DNA of 64,000 nt. Origin: JAHECE01 sp963780675. GTDB taxonomy: Bacteria > Actinomycetota > Actinomycetes > Actinomycetales > JAHECE01. Of this stretch, positions 53,267 through 63,235 are shown one piece after another. A model generated the notes under the pieces. That model did no database searches, had not been told where the DNA came from, and worked only from the letters and a program-made list of their open reading frames with translations. Position 1 is the stretch's first letter; every line of letters starts with the position of its first letter. Made by a program: the position numbers and the translations under genes. Where the stretch lies: positions 1-64,000 of the forward strand of contig CAWACR010000006.1 in the NCBI GenBank assembly GCA_963780675.1, read 5' to 3'.

Positions 53267-54118
53267 ATGACCGACGTCGAGGTGCGACTGCTCGTCGCCG
53301 GCTCGTGCACGCACCCGGAGGCGCTGACGCGCCGCGGCGCCCCCTGGCGCCCCGCCGAGTTCCCCTCCCTGGTCGCGGTCGTCCGCCACCCGGAGCACGG
53401 CGTGCTCCTCTACGACACCGGGTATAGCCCCCGATTCTTCGAGGAGACGGCTCGCTTCCCGGATGCGGTGTACGCGCGGACGACGCCCGTGCGGTGCGCC
53501 CCGCAGGACACCGCGTCCGCCCAGCTGGACCGCGCGGGGATCGCCCCGCAAGAGGTGCGGACCGTCGTCCTCTCCCACCTCCACGCGGATCACGTGGGCG
53601 GGGCGCGCGACTTCCCCCGGGCGCTATTCGTGCACTCCCGCCACGCCCTGGAGAGCGCGCGCGGGCGCCGCGGCCTCGCCCGGCTGCGCCACGGGTTCCT
53701 GCCGGGCCTGCTGCCCGAGGACCTGGCGCACCGCAGCACGTTCGTCGAGGACCTGACACCGATCCACGGGGCGCACCCGCTCGCGGCGCTCGGCCCGTGC
53801 TACGACCTGCTCGGCGACGGCACGGTCACGGCGGTCGGGCTCGCCGGGCACCAGGCGGGCCACCTGGGCCTGCACGTGCGGTCGGGCGGGCACGAGGTGC
53901 TCTTCGTAGGCGACGCCGCCTGGAGCACCCGCGCGATCACCCACCTCGAACAGCCGCACGCGCTCGCCCGGCTCGTGACCCACGACTGGGCCGCCTACCG
54001 CCGCACACTGCGCGCGCTGCACCACCTCCAGGCCGAGCACCCGGACCTGCTCGTCGTCCCCTCCCACTGTCCCGAGGCGATCGCGCGGGCGCGCCGCGCC
54101 CTCGAGGGAGCGGCGTGA
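53267..54118 (+). CDS. Metallo-beta-lactamase-fold hydrolase
   Basis: The 283-residue protein carries the MBL metal ligands: VVLSHLHADHVGGARDF (HxHxDH), GLAGHQAGHLGLHV (His), VLFVGDAAWSTRAI (Asp) and VVPSHCPEAIA (His). Family members hydrolyse thioesters, lactones or phosphodiesters; a thioesterase or lactonase role would suit the acyl-synthase neighbours. ATG at 53267 follows the KASIII stop by 4 bp, and its TGA overlaps the GTG of the adenylating-enzyme gene. Translational coupling implies a fixed stoichiometry in one pathway. Confidence 0.88.
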   Translation: MTDVEVRLLVAGSCTHPEALTRRGAPWRPAEFPSLVAVVRHPEHGVLLYDTGYSPRFFEETARFPDAVYARTTPVRCAPQDTASAQLDRAGIAPQEVRTVVLSHLHADHVGGARDFPRALFVHSRHALESARGRRGLARLRHGFLPGLLPEDLAHRSTFVEDLTPIHGAHPLAALGPCYDLLGDGTVTAVGLAGHQAGHLGLHVRSGGHEVLFVGDAAWSTRAITHLEQPHALARLVTHDWAAYRRTLRALHHLQAEHPDLLVVPSHCPEAIARARRALEGAA

Positions 54119-55428
54119 CCCGCAGCAACGCGCCCCACCCGGCCCGGGCCCTGCTCGCCTACGCGGCCACGCGCCGTCGCCGGTTCGCCGACCGCGCCGC
54201 GCTCGAGGCCTGGCAGGAGCGGCGGTTGCGGACGGTGCTCGCGCGGGCCCGGGTGCGCTACCCGTACTACCGCGACGTGGCGACGGCGGACCTGGCCGCC
54301 TTCCCGGTGATCGACAAGTCGGTGGTGCTGGCGCACTTCGACGGGCTCAACGACCGCGGCCTGACGCTCGAGCGCTGCCTCGCGCGGGCCCGCGAGGCCG
54401 AGGCGCGCCGCGACTTCACGGCCTCGCTCGACGGGGTCTCGATCGGGCTCTCGAGCGGCACCTCCGGCCGCCAGGCCGTCTTCCTCACGTCCCCGGCCGA
54501 ACGCGCCCGCTGGGCGGGGACCGTCCTGGCCAAGGCCCTCCCCCGCGGCCTGCTCGCCGGCGCCCGCGTCGCCCTGGTGCTACGGGCCGGCGGGCCGCTC
54601 TACGAGTCGGTCGGGTCCCGCCGGGTCGCGTTCCGGTTCCTCGACCTGGCGCGACGCCCGGCCGAGCACCTCCCCGCGCTCGAGGCCTTCGCCCCGACCG
54701 TGCTGGCCGCGCCGCCGCCGGTCTTGCGGTTCCTCGCCGAGGCGCGGCTCGCGGGCGAGGTGGACCTGGCGCTCGAGCGCGTCTTCTCCGTGGCCGAGGT
54801 GCTCGACCCGCACGACGAGCGCGCGATCGAGGCCGGACTCGGCCGCCGCGTGGACCAGATCTACCAGGCCACCGAGGGCTTCCTCGGGATCAGCTGCCCG
54901 GCCGGACGGCTGCACCTCAACGAGGACCTCCTCGTCGTCGAGCGCGAGGCGCTCGACGACGACGGCCGTCGCTTCACCCCGGTGGTCACCGACCTCTTCC
55001 GCACCTCGCAGGCCGTGATCCGGATGCGCCTGGACGACGTCCTCGTGGCCTCGGACGAGCCCTGCCCCTGCGGGTCGCCCCTCCAGGTGATCGAGGCGGT
55101 CGAGGGACGAGCCGACGACGTCCTGCTCCTGCCCGAAGCGGACGCGGCTTCCCGGCTCCGCCCCTTCTACGCAGACTTCGTGCGAGGCGCGGTCCTGGCT
55201 GCGCCGGGCGTGGAAGATTTCCGGGTGGTCCAGACCGCGCCGGACGCCCTCCGCCTGTGGGTCCGTCCCGGGCCGGCGCACGACGGCGCGGCGGCGGCCC
55301 TCGCGCGGGCGATCGCCGCCGCGGGCCTCGTCCCGCCGGCGATCACCCCGGGCGAGGTCACGACCGCTGCGCGCCTGGAGAAGGTGCGCCGGGTGCGGCG
55401 GTCCTTCCCGGAGCCGCTCCCCCGCTGA
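54115..55428 (+). CDS. F390-synthetase-related adenylate-forming enzyme
   Basis: The 437-residue product resembles PaaK/F390 synthetase-like proteins (TIGR02304 group, by recall). It has helical start LEAWQERRLRTVLARARVRY, P-loop-like SIGLSSGTSGRQAVFLTSPA, adenylate-binding RVDQIYQATEGFLGISCPAG, and the DLFRTSQAVIRMRLDDVLVA hinge region with CPCGSP. Adenylation of a carboxylate followed by thioester or amide formation is expected; the SSGTSG motif is intact. The final GEVTTAARLEKVRRVRRSFP carries the C-terminal lysine position. GTG at 54115 overlaps the MBL stop. Its 3' end overlaps the convergent glycosyltransferase by 71 bp. Confidence 0.85.
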   Translation: MTRSNAPHPARALLAYAATRRRRFADRAALEAWQERRLRTVLARARVRYPYYRDVATADLAAFPVIDKSVVLAHFDGLNDRGLTLERCLARAREAEARRDFTASLDGVSIGLSSGTSGRQAVFLTSPAERARWAGTVLAKALPRGLLAGARVALVLRAGGPLYESVGSRRVAFRFLDLARRPAEHLPALEAFAPTVLAAPPPVLRFLAEARLAGEVDLALERVFSVAEVLDPHDERAIEAGLGRRVDQIYQATEGFLGISCPAGRLHLNEDLLVVEREALDDDGRRFTPVVTDLFRTSQAVIRMRLDDVLVASDEPCPCGSPLQVIEAVEGRADDVLLLPEADAASRLRPFYADFVRGAVLAAPGVEDFRVVQTAPDALRLWVRPGPAHDGAAAALARAIAAAGLVPPAITPGEVTTAARLEKVRRVRRSFPEPLPR

Positions 55429-56710
55429 GGTGACGCCGCACGACCCGTTCGACCGCGCTGACCGCGTCGTACCCGGCGGCAGCCACGGCCAGGCGGTCCA
55501 GCGGCGCACGGTCGAGACGCAGGGCGCGCTCGAGGGCGTCGGCCGCGGGCCGCGGGTCCAGTCGGCGCACGACGACGCCGGCCCGCGCCGCGGCGATGCG
55601 CGCGGCGAAGTCGAACTGGTCGTAGTCGTGCGGGACGACGACGGCGGGCCGCCCCGCGCGGATCGTGCTGTAGGTGATGCCCGCCCCGCCGTGGTGGATC
55701 ACGGCCTCGCAGCGGGGGACCACGTGGTCGTACGGCAGGTGGTGGAACACGGACATGTTCCGGTCCACGAGGTGGGGCTCCGGCCGGGCGCGGGCGGCGT
55801 CGCCCAGGCTCACGAGAAACGTCAGGTCCGGGAAGGCCGCCGCGAGCGCTCGCACGCGGGCGGCGAGGTCCCGCTTGGCCCAGAGCAGGTGGGTGCCGAG
55901 CGTGACGAGCACCAGGGGGCCGTCCGGCAGGGCGGGCGGCACGGACCACGGCTCCGGCGTCGCCGTCACCGGTCCGACCATCTCGAACTGCGCCGGCCAG
56001 TCGCGCGGCAACTCGAGCTCGCGCATGCCGAGGCCGAGGATCCCCTGCGGGGAGTAGGCGCTCTCCGACCCGTCCCCGCGGTACACCCGCACCCCCGCCG
56101 CGCGGAACCGCCCGGCGAGCGCGACCTGGAGCGCCCGCTTCGTCGCCCGCGTCGCCGCGCGGCCGGCCGCGTCGCGGAGCCGGTGACCGGCGTGGCGAGG
56201 CGGCCCCCAGCCGCCGCAGTACGCCGGGGTGCCGCGGCGCGTCTCCAGCACGAACGGCGTCGGCATGACCGTCAGCCACGGCAGGCCGCGGTCCTCGGCC
56301 ACCGTCCCGGCCACGGGCGCGGTGAAGTCGGCCAGCACCAGGTCGGGGCGGTCGCGCTCGGCGAGCGCGTCCAGTTCGGCCCGCACGCCGGGGATGAGCG
56401 CGAGGTTCGCGGCGAGTTGGCGGCCGAGCAGCACGGGGTTGCTCCGCACCGGCCCGGCGGTGTCGGCGATGCGCTCGAGCGCGTCCGGCCGGTCCGCCAG
56501 CACGGGGTCCGCGGCGAAGCCCAGATCGCGCAGGAGCCCGATCTTGGCGACTCCCGTCGCGAAGCGGGGCTCGAACCCCCGGTCCCGCAGGCCCTGCGCC
56601 AGCGTGATCAGCGGGTTGAGGTGCCCGCTGAACGGCGGCGCGACGAGCAGCAGCCGCGTCCGCCGCACGGGCTCGCTCGCGCCTGGCCCACTCTCGCCGG
56701 GCCCGCTCAC
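55358..56710 (-). CDS. MGT-type glycosyltransferase (GT1, macrolide/zeaxanthin type)
   Basis: The 450-residue protein has an N-terminal acceptor domain RLLLVAPPFSGHLNPLITLA QGL and a C-terminal donor domain with LVLVTLGTHLLWAKRDLAAR, FHHLPYDHVVPRCEAVIHHG, GAGITYSTIRAGRPAVVVPH and DYDQFDFAARIAAARAGVVV. These are UDP-sugar-binding motifs of GT1/MGT enzymes (zeaxanthin and macrolide glucosyltransferases). It should transfer a sugar to a lipid-like acceptor. The start is GTG at 56710 (or GTG at 56668), 12 bp after the upstream gene. It is the last gene of a minus-strand four-gene operon and converges with the adenylating enzyme. Confidence 0.88.
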   Translation of the reverse strand: MSGPGESGPGASEPVRRTRLLLVAPPFSGHLNPLITLAQGLRDRGFEPRFATGVAKIGLLRDLGFAADPVLADRPDALERIADTAGPVRSNPVLLGRQLAANLALIPGVRAELDALAERDRPDLVLADFTAPVAGTVAEDRGLPWLTVMPTPFVLETRRGTPAYCGGWGPPRHAGHRLRDAAGRAATRATKRALQVALAGRFRAAGVRVYRGDGSESAYSPQGILGLGMRELELPRDWPAQFEMVGPVTATPEPWSVPPALPDGPLVLVTLGTHLLWAKRDLAARVRALAAAFPDLTFLVSLGDAARARPEPHLVDRNMSVFHHLPYDHVVPRCEAVIHHGGAGITYSTIRAGRPAVVVPHDYDQFDFAARIAAARAGVVVRRLDPRPAADALERALRLDRAPLDRLAVAAAGYDAVSAVERVVRRHLSGGAAPGRTAAPGAPSPGAQRS

Positions 56711-56721
56711 GCCCGCCGCTC

Positions 56722-57372
56722 TCACGAAAGGAACTCCCCCGCCACGCGCGCCACCTCGGCGCGGACGGCCGGCACGGTGACGTAGTCGAGGTGCCCGCCG
56801 GTCACCTCGACGTGCGCCGGGGTCCGCGACGTCCACCGGCTCAGGTGGTCCCGGTCCCCGCGCACCACGTAGACGTCCACGCCGCTGCTCGGCGCGGGCA
56901 GCCGGCCCACCGGCCCGAGCGCGAGCGCGAGCACCCGCAGGTCCGCGGGCAGGCGCAGCCGGGCCAGCGCCGCGGTCAGCATCTCCACGCCGCAGCTGCC
57001 GCAGAGCAGCAGAAGTCGCCGCTCGGTCCGGTCCAGCAGCGGCTGGAGCCGGCGAGCGACGTCGTCCGCGAAGCCCGGCGACCAGCGCGCCGCCAGGTAC
57101 TGGGCGGCGTTGCGCGCGCTCGCCGGGACGATCGGCTCGCGGCGGTACGGGACCCGCACGGCCGCGGCGCTGTAGGGGAAACCCCCGCGCACCACCGCGT
57201 ACCCGGCCCGCGCGACGGCGTCGAGCAGGTCGTCCTGGCCGGGCGAGAGCCTGCTGTGGCGGTAGGAACTCTGCCCGGTGAGCCACGCCGCACAGGCCGG
57301 GGCCGGCTCGGCGAGGTGGTCGTCGGCGCGCTGGTCCGCGGCGAGGAGGCCCGCGAACCGGCGGGCCGTCAC
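56722..57372 (-). CDS. Alpha/beta hydrolase-like protein
   Basis: The 216-residue product starts VTARRFAGLLAADQRADDHL. The candidate triad is RLLLLCGSCGVEMLTAALAR (nucleophile Ser in CGSCG), VDVYVVRGDRDHLSRW (Asp) and VEVTGGHLDYVTVPAVRAEV (His). The layout is that of a small alpha/beta hydrolase or type II thioesterase, with the first strands degenerate. Its start GTG overlaps the stop of GT2 and its stop is 12 bp before the next glycosyltransferase. A role in releasing or editing acyl intermediates of the cluster is plausible, not shown. Confidence 0.65.
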   Translation of the reverse strand: MTARRFAGLLAADQRADDHLAEPAPACAAWLTGQSSYRHSRLSPGQDDLLDAVARAGYAVVRGGFPYSAAAVRVPYRREPIVPASARNAAQYLAARWSPGFADDVARRLQPLLDRTERRLLLLCGSCGVEMLTAALARLRLPADLRVLALALGPVGRLPAPSSGVDVYVVRGDRDHLSRWTSRTPAHVEVTGGHLDYVTVPAVRAEVARVAGEFLS

Positions 57373-58601
57373 GGCGCCCCGCGCACGGTGAGGGCGCCGG
57401 CACCGACGTCGATCCGCCGGTCACGCCACGTGATGCGGCCCGGGCGCACGGCCGCGGCCAGGACGTGGAACGGCATCAGCAGGTCGGCCACCACCTCGAG
57501 CAGCGCACCACCCACCGAGGCGGGAGCCGGCGGCACCGATCGGCGCAGGAGCGCCGTCGTCGTCGCCTTGAGCAGGAGCGCGAGGCCGACGACGGCGAGC
57601 GCCCCGGTGTCACCGGACGCGGCGGCGAACGCGGCCGCCGTCAGGGCGGCGAGCGGCAGCACCGCCGGAACCACGACGAGGAGCGCCAGCCCGGGCGAGA
57701 GGTCCTCGCCGAGCGCCTGGCGCGCGAAGACCATCCAGCGGCGCATGATCCGGGCGTACCCGCGAGGCCCGAGCACGGTGGTGGCGATCGGGTGGACCAC
57801 CGTGGTCTGGACGATCCGGTGCCCCCCGGCGCGGTACAGCCGGGCGAGTTCGTAGTCGTCGCAGAGCCGCTCCTCGATGGCGGCGAATCCGCCGAGCGAC
57901 TCGAGCACGCAGCGGCGGGTGACGTAGAACATCCCGTTGATCGTCACCGGGTCGGCCAGACGGCTCATCGGCAGGTAGGTGAGCAGCGAGGTGCCGTTGA
58001 CGAACGCGGCGACCAGGCGCGACCAGATCGAGCCCTGCTCGCGGTACACCGGCATGCCGGTCACGAGGTCGCCGCGGCTCAGCGCGGCGACGGCACGGTC
58101 CAGGGCGCCGGGCGGGAGCACCGTGTCGTCGTCGAGCACGGCGAGCACCTCCCCGCACCGTGGGAGGGCCAGGACCAGCTTGAACACCTTGGGGTTGCGG
58201 CCCGGCGGCAGGGGCGGCGTGACGACCACCTCGACCCGGTCACGGGCGTCCGGGCCGGCGTCCGAGGCGGCGTCCTCGGCGATGGCACGGCCCGCCGGGT
58301 CGTCCTCGTCGACCAGCCAGACGAACCGGGCACCGGGCTGATTCGCGAGGTTCTCGCGCAGGAACCCCGGCAGGAGGGGGTCGCCGGAACGGATCGGCTG
58401 CAGCACCGTCACCGGCGCCGTCACCGGCGCCGCGCCGTCGTCGGCGCCGTCGTCGGCCGAGCCGCGGGCGCCCTCGGCTGCGCCCTCGCGCGGCGTGCCG
58501 ACGCCGTCGTCGGCCCTTCTCAGGGCACCGGCGGCCAGGGCGAGCCGGACGCCGAGGATCACCAGCAGCAGTCCCGCCAGGACCACCGCGAGTTCAGCCA
58601 T
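57369..58601 (-). CDS. GT2/GT21 glycosyltransferase (ceramide glucosyltransferase-like)
   Basis: The 410-residue product begins with a membrane helix (LAVVLAGLLLVILGVRLALA), has donor loops EVLAVLDDDTVLPPGALDRA (DxD-like) and RLCDDYELARLYRAGGHRIV (catalytic D), and the membrane-associated motif YARIMRRWMVFARQ (QxxRW-like). C-terminal helices follow. This is the arrangement of ceramide glucosyltransferase-type enzymes acting on membrane lipids. ATG at 58601 overlaps the SDR stop, and its stop overlaps the next gene. It would glycosylate a hydrophobic acceptor from a nucleotide sugar. Confidence 0.85.
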   Translation of the reverse strand: MAELAVVLAGLLLVILGVRLALAAGALRRADDGVGTPREGAAEGARGSADDGADDGAAPVTAPVTVLQPIRSGDPLLPGFLRENLANQPGARFVWLVDEDDPAGRAIAEDAASDAGPDARDRVEVVVTPPLPPGRNPKVFKLVLALPRCGEVLAVLDDDTVLPPGALDRAVAALSRGDLVTGMPVYREQGSIWSRLVAAFVNGTSLLTYLPMSRLADPVTINGMFYVTRRCVLESLGGFAAIEERLCDDYELARLYRAGGHRIVQTTVVHPIATTVLGPRGYARIMRRWMVFARQALGEDLSPGLALLVVVPAVLPLAALTAAAFAAASGDTGALAVVGLALLLKATTTALLRRSVPPAPASVGGALLEVVADLLMPFHVLAAAVRPGRITWRDRRIDVGAGALTVRGAP

Positions 58602-59556
58602 GGGCCGCCACCAGGCGCTCGACACCCTCGGCGAGACTCACCGGCGGCGGGCCGAGACGCTCGAGGCACCGGGCGACGTCGAAGGTCTTGGACCGCGACA
58701 GGACCGACACGCCGTAGCGGGTGAGCGGCGGCTCACGGTAGCCGAGGGCGAGGGCCGAGACCTGCTCGGCCGCGCCCGCGAGCGCCCGGGCCACCGGCAG
58801 CGGCACGCGGCGGATCCGGGGACGGCAGCCGAGGCGGTCGAGGATGCCCAGCAGGAACGGGTACAGCTCGACGTGCTCGGCGTTGGTGACGTTGACGGTG
58901 CCCTCGGCGCCGCGGGCCGCGGCCTGCGCGACGTAGTGGGCGACCGTGTCGACGTAGGTGACGTCGCAGCGCACCGGCGGGCCGCCGTCGGGCTCCAGGA
59001 CCGGGAGCACGCCCCGCCGGGCGACGGCGAGGGTGCGGGGCAGGAGGACGGTGTCGCCCGGGCCGAACACGGCGCGGGGACGCAGGACGGTCCACCGGCC
59101 CTCGTACGCCTCGACGGCGCGCTCGCCGATGCGCTTGGTCCGGGAGTAGGCGTTGATCTGCTCGCCGTCCGGCGGGACGGGCGAGTCTTCCGTGAGGTCG
59201 AACTGGTCGGCATCGCGGTAGAGCACGCTGGAGCTCGAGACGTAGAGCAGGTGGGGGTGGCCGTGGCGGCGCGCCCAGTCGACCACATGCCGGGTGCCGC
59301 GCACGTTGGCGGCCACGAACGCCTCGGGCGGCGCCCACGGCGAGGCCAGGGCCGCGCAGTGGACGACGACGTCGACCGGCCCCGGGACGCGACCGGCCGG
59401 GATCGGGTCGCTGAGGTCGTGGCGGACGTAGTGGTCCACGGCCGTGGCGGACGACGGCGCCCGGCCGAGCCCGACCACCTGCCACCCCCGAGCCCGCGCC
59501 TCGGCGGCGATCCGGGCGCCGACGAACCCGTTCGACCCCGTCAGGAGCATGCGCAC
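58594..59556 (-). CDS. NAD-dependent epimerase/dehydratase (extended SDR)
   Basis: The 320-residue protein starts VRMLLTGSNGFVGARIAAEA, with the GxxGxxG NAD motif, then VDVVVHCAALASPWAPPEAF, HLLYVSSSSVLYRDADQFDL and EQINAYSRTKRIGERAVEAY, in which Y-x-x-x-K is catalytic (Ser in the SSSS strand). It resembles 3-beta-hydroxysteroid dehydrogenase/OleD-like SDRs that reduce 2-alkyl-3-keto acids, or nucleotide-sugar epimerases. With an OleA-like synthase nearby, an OleD-like role is attractive but unproved. It is the first gene of the minus-strand operon. Confidence 0.87.
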   Translation of the reverse strand: MRMLLTGSNGFVGARIAAEARARGWQVVGLGRAPSSATAVDHYVRHDLSDPIPAGRVPGPVDVVVHCAALASPWAPPEAFVAANVRGTRHVVDWARRHGHPHLLYVSSSSVLYRDADQFDLTEDSPVPPDGEQINAYSRTKRIGERAVEAYEGRWTVLRPRAVFGPGDTVLLPRTLAVARRGVLPVLEPDGGPPVRCDVTYVDTVAHYVAQAAARGAEGTVNVTNAEHVELYPFLLGILDRLGCRPRIRRVPLPVARALAGAAEQVSALALGYREPPLTRYGVSVLSRSKTFDVARCLERLGPPPVSLAEGVERLVAAHG

Positions 59557-59594
59557 GCTCGGACCGTAGTGCACGCTCCGGGCCGCGCGAGACC

Positions 59595-60068
59595 TCAGCC
59601 CAGGCGCAGCCGCTCGAGGGACGCGCGCGCCTGGCCGCCGGAGATGTCCGGCACGATCGCGAGCTCGAGGACCGTCACCCCGGACAACTCGACCCGCTGG
59701 TCCTCCGACTCGCTGGTCCCGCCCTGAGGGCTGAAGTTCCACTGCTGGCGCAGGATCTCGCGGAAGGTCTCCCCGCCGTCGGCGGACCACCGCAGGACGA
59801 ACTCCTGGGTGCGCGCGACCGCCGGTTCGACGAACTCGACCAGGATGCGACGCAGCACCTGCGGTTCGGCGAACACGAGCCGGATGGTCTGTTCCCCCGG
59901 CGTCGCCGCACGCCAGCCGGAGGCGTGTCCGGGGATCAGGGCCCCCTCGACGGGGTGGTCGGCGTCCTCCGACGTGATCTCGACGTCGGCGATCGCCTCG
60001 AGGTCCAGCCATTCCTCGCCCGCCTGCGGGGCGTCCTCCTGAGTCGCCGACATCGTCCGCTTGCGCAT
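59595..60068 (-). CDS. Galactose-binding-like domain protein
   Basis: The product of about 157 residues (MRKRTMSATQEDAPQAGEEW) has a domain with DLEAIADVEITSEDADHPVE, WRAATPGEQTIRLVFAEPQV, LRRILVEFVEPAVARTQEFV and GVTVLELAIVPDISGGQARA. The strand pattern with R-I-x-V-E-F/L-x-E-x-x-x-x-R-T-Q-E-F matches the F5/8-type-C/galactose-binding-like fold. Such proteins bind carbohydrate or surface ligands, but this one is cytosolic by sequence. ATG at 60068 with GGGAGG upstream is likely. It lies 38 bp before the SDR gene and may belong to the same transcript. Confidence 0.7.
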   Translation of the reverse strand: MRKRTMSATQEDAPQAGEEWLDLEAIADVEITSEDADHPVEGALIPGHASGWRAATPGEQTIRLVFAEPQVLRRILVEFVEPAVARTQEFVLRWSADGGETFREILRQQWNFSPQGGTSESEDQRVELSGVTVLELAIVPDISGGQARASLERLRLG

Positions 60069-60249
60069 CCTCGGGCCTCCCACTCTTCCTCGGGGGACGG
60101 CCGCCCGGGCTCGGGCAGAGCCGCAGACGCCGTACCGAGCCCCGCGTCGGCGCTCAGAGGTGACGCTAGTTCGTCGAGGCCCGGCGCATCGGCCGTATCG
60201 GAGCCGGTACCGTGGCGGGTCCCCGCCCGTGCATCGCAAGAAGGCGACC

Positions 60250-61946
<1,697 letters not shown>

Positions 61947-61950
<4 letters not shown>

Positions 61951-63104
61951 GCGGGAGCCTGCGCCGGGGTGGGGACGAACGCCGTCTCGAAGAGCGTCCC
62001 GCGCGCGAGGGTCCGGTGCACCGGGCACTTGTCGGCGATCCGGAGGAAGCCGGCCCGCTGCTCCGGGGTGAGGTCGCCGTCGACCCGGAGCTCGAGGCGG
62101 ACGCGGTCGACCCACACCTCACGGGTCGAGCCCGGGTCCGGCTCGCCGCGGACCTTGTCGCGCTCCAGCAGCACGGTGATCGCGGGGACGGGCCAGCCCT
62201 TGTGCTCGGCGTACATGCGCATGGTCATCGACGTGCAGGTGCCGAGGGCCGCCAGGAGCAGGTCGTAGGGGCTCGGGCCGGTGTCGTCACCGCCGATGTC
62301 CTCGGGTTCGTCCGCGATCCACGAGTGGGTGCCGACTCGCACCTCCTGCTGGAAGCGACCCTGGCCGGTCTCGCGCACGAGGACCCGACCTGCGGGAAGG
62401 CCGGCCACCGGGACACCGGCCACCGGGACACCGGCCGCCGGGCGCGCGCTTCCCGCCGACGGCGCGGCCGCCAGGTAGCGGGACGCCCAGGCGACCAGGA
62501 CGTCGGCCACATACGTCGCGTCCTCGGGTCGGGTGAGGACGTGGTCGGCACCGTCCAGGCTCACGAAGGACTTGGGGTGGCGGGCGGCGTCGAAGATCTC
62601 CCGCGCGCTGTCGATCCCGACGACGGCGTCCTGCGGGGCGTGCATGACGAGCAACGGGCGCCCCAGGGCGGCGATCCGTGGGCGTTGCGGCGCCGGCGCG
62701 CCGATGGTTGCCACCGCCCGCACCTCGGGCAGGTCCACGGCCGTCGACAGCACCGCGGCCCCGCCGAGGGAGAACCCCACGAGAAGGACCGGGGCCGGGG
62801 CGCGCTCGCGGAGGAACGCCGCGGCCGCGGTCAGAGCGGCCACGTCCCTGGCGGACGTCGCCTCGCCGACGGGCCCCTCGGACTCCCCCGGCCCGGTGAC
62901 GTCGACGCGCAGGACGGCGAAGCCCCGCTCCGCCAGCGCGCGGGCGATCCTCCCAGCCGCGGCCGCACCCGCGTCCGCGGCTGCGCCGGAGGGGACGGCG
63001 TGCGCGACCAGGGCGGTCGCCGTCGGCTCGCCGTCGGGTGAGTCCAGCAGCCCCACCAGTCGCCGGCCGGCCGCGCTCTCCCACTCCACCTGCTGGACGA
63101 CCAC
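61947..63104 (-). CDS. Bifunctional alpha/beta hydrolase-OsmC family protein
   Basis: The 385-residue product is a fusion. Residues 1-230 form an alpha/beta hydrolase with LLVGFSLGGAAVLSTAVDL (Ser), MHAPQDAVVGIDSA (Asp) and LDGADHVLTRPEDA (His). A linker with tandem VPVAG/LPAG units (from a short DNA repeat at 62397-62450) leads to an OsmC domain with LLLAALGTCTSMTMRMYAEH (Cys) and IADKCPVHRTLARGTLF (second Cys). OsmC proteins are peroxide-reducing thiol enzymes. The fusion is a known recurrent architecture, suggesting oxidative stress defence. It converges with glnS; start GTG at 63104. Confidence 0.9.
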
Positions 63105-63235
63105 GACACCCCTCCTCGTCCGCGCCTCGTCCGCGCCCGGTCAGCGAGCCCCTGCGGCCCCGCCCGCCGCACGGAGAGCCGGGCGTCCTGACGATGCTTC
63201 CACGGAGGCGGCCGCTCAGTACGGAGTCGGTCCGC

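Noticed and set aside
57465..58724. 419-residue plus-strand ORF
   Set aside because: Antisense to the GT2 gene; composition (E, R, G, H, Q) is that of a shadow frame.
52234..59556. Standard OleABCD olefin pathway
   Set aside because: The synthase and SDR could fit OleA and OleD, but no OleB-type haloalkane-dehalogenase-like protein or OleC beta-lactone synthetase is present, and two glycosyltransferases are not part of that pathway.
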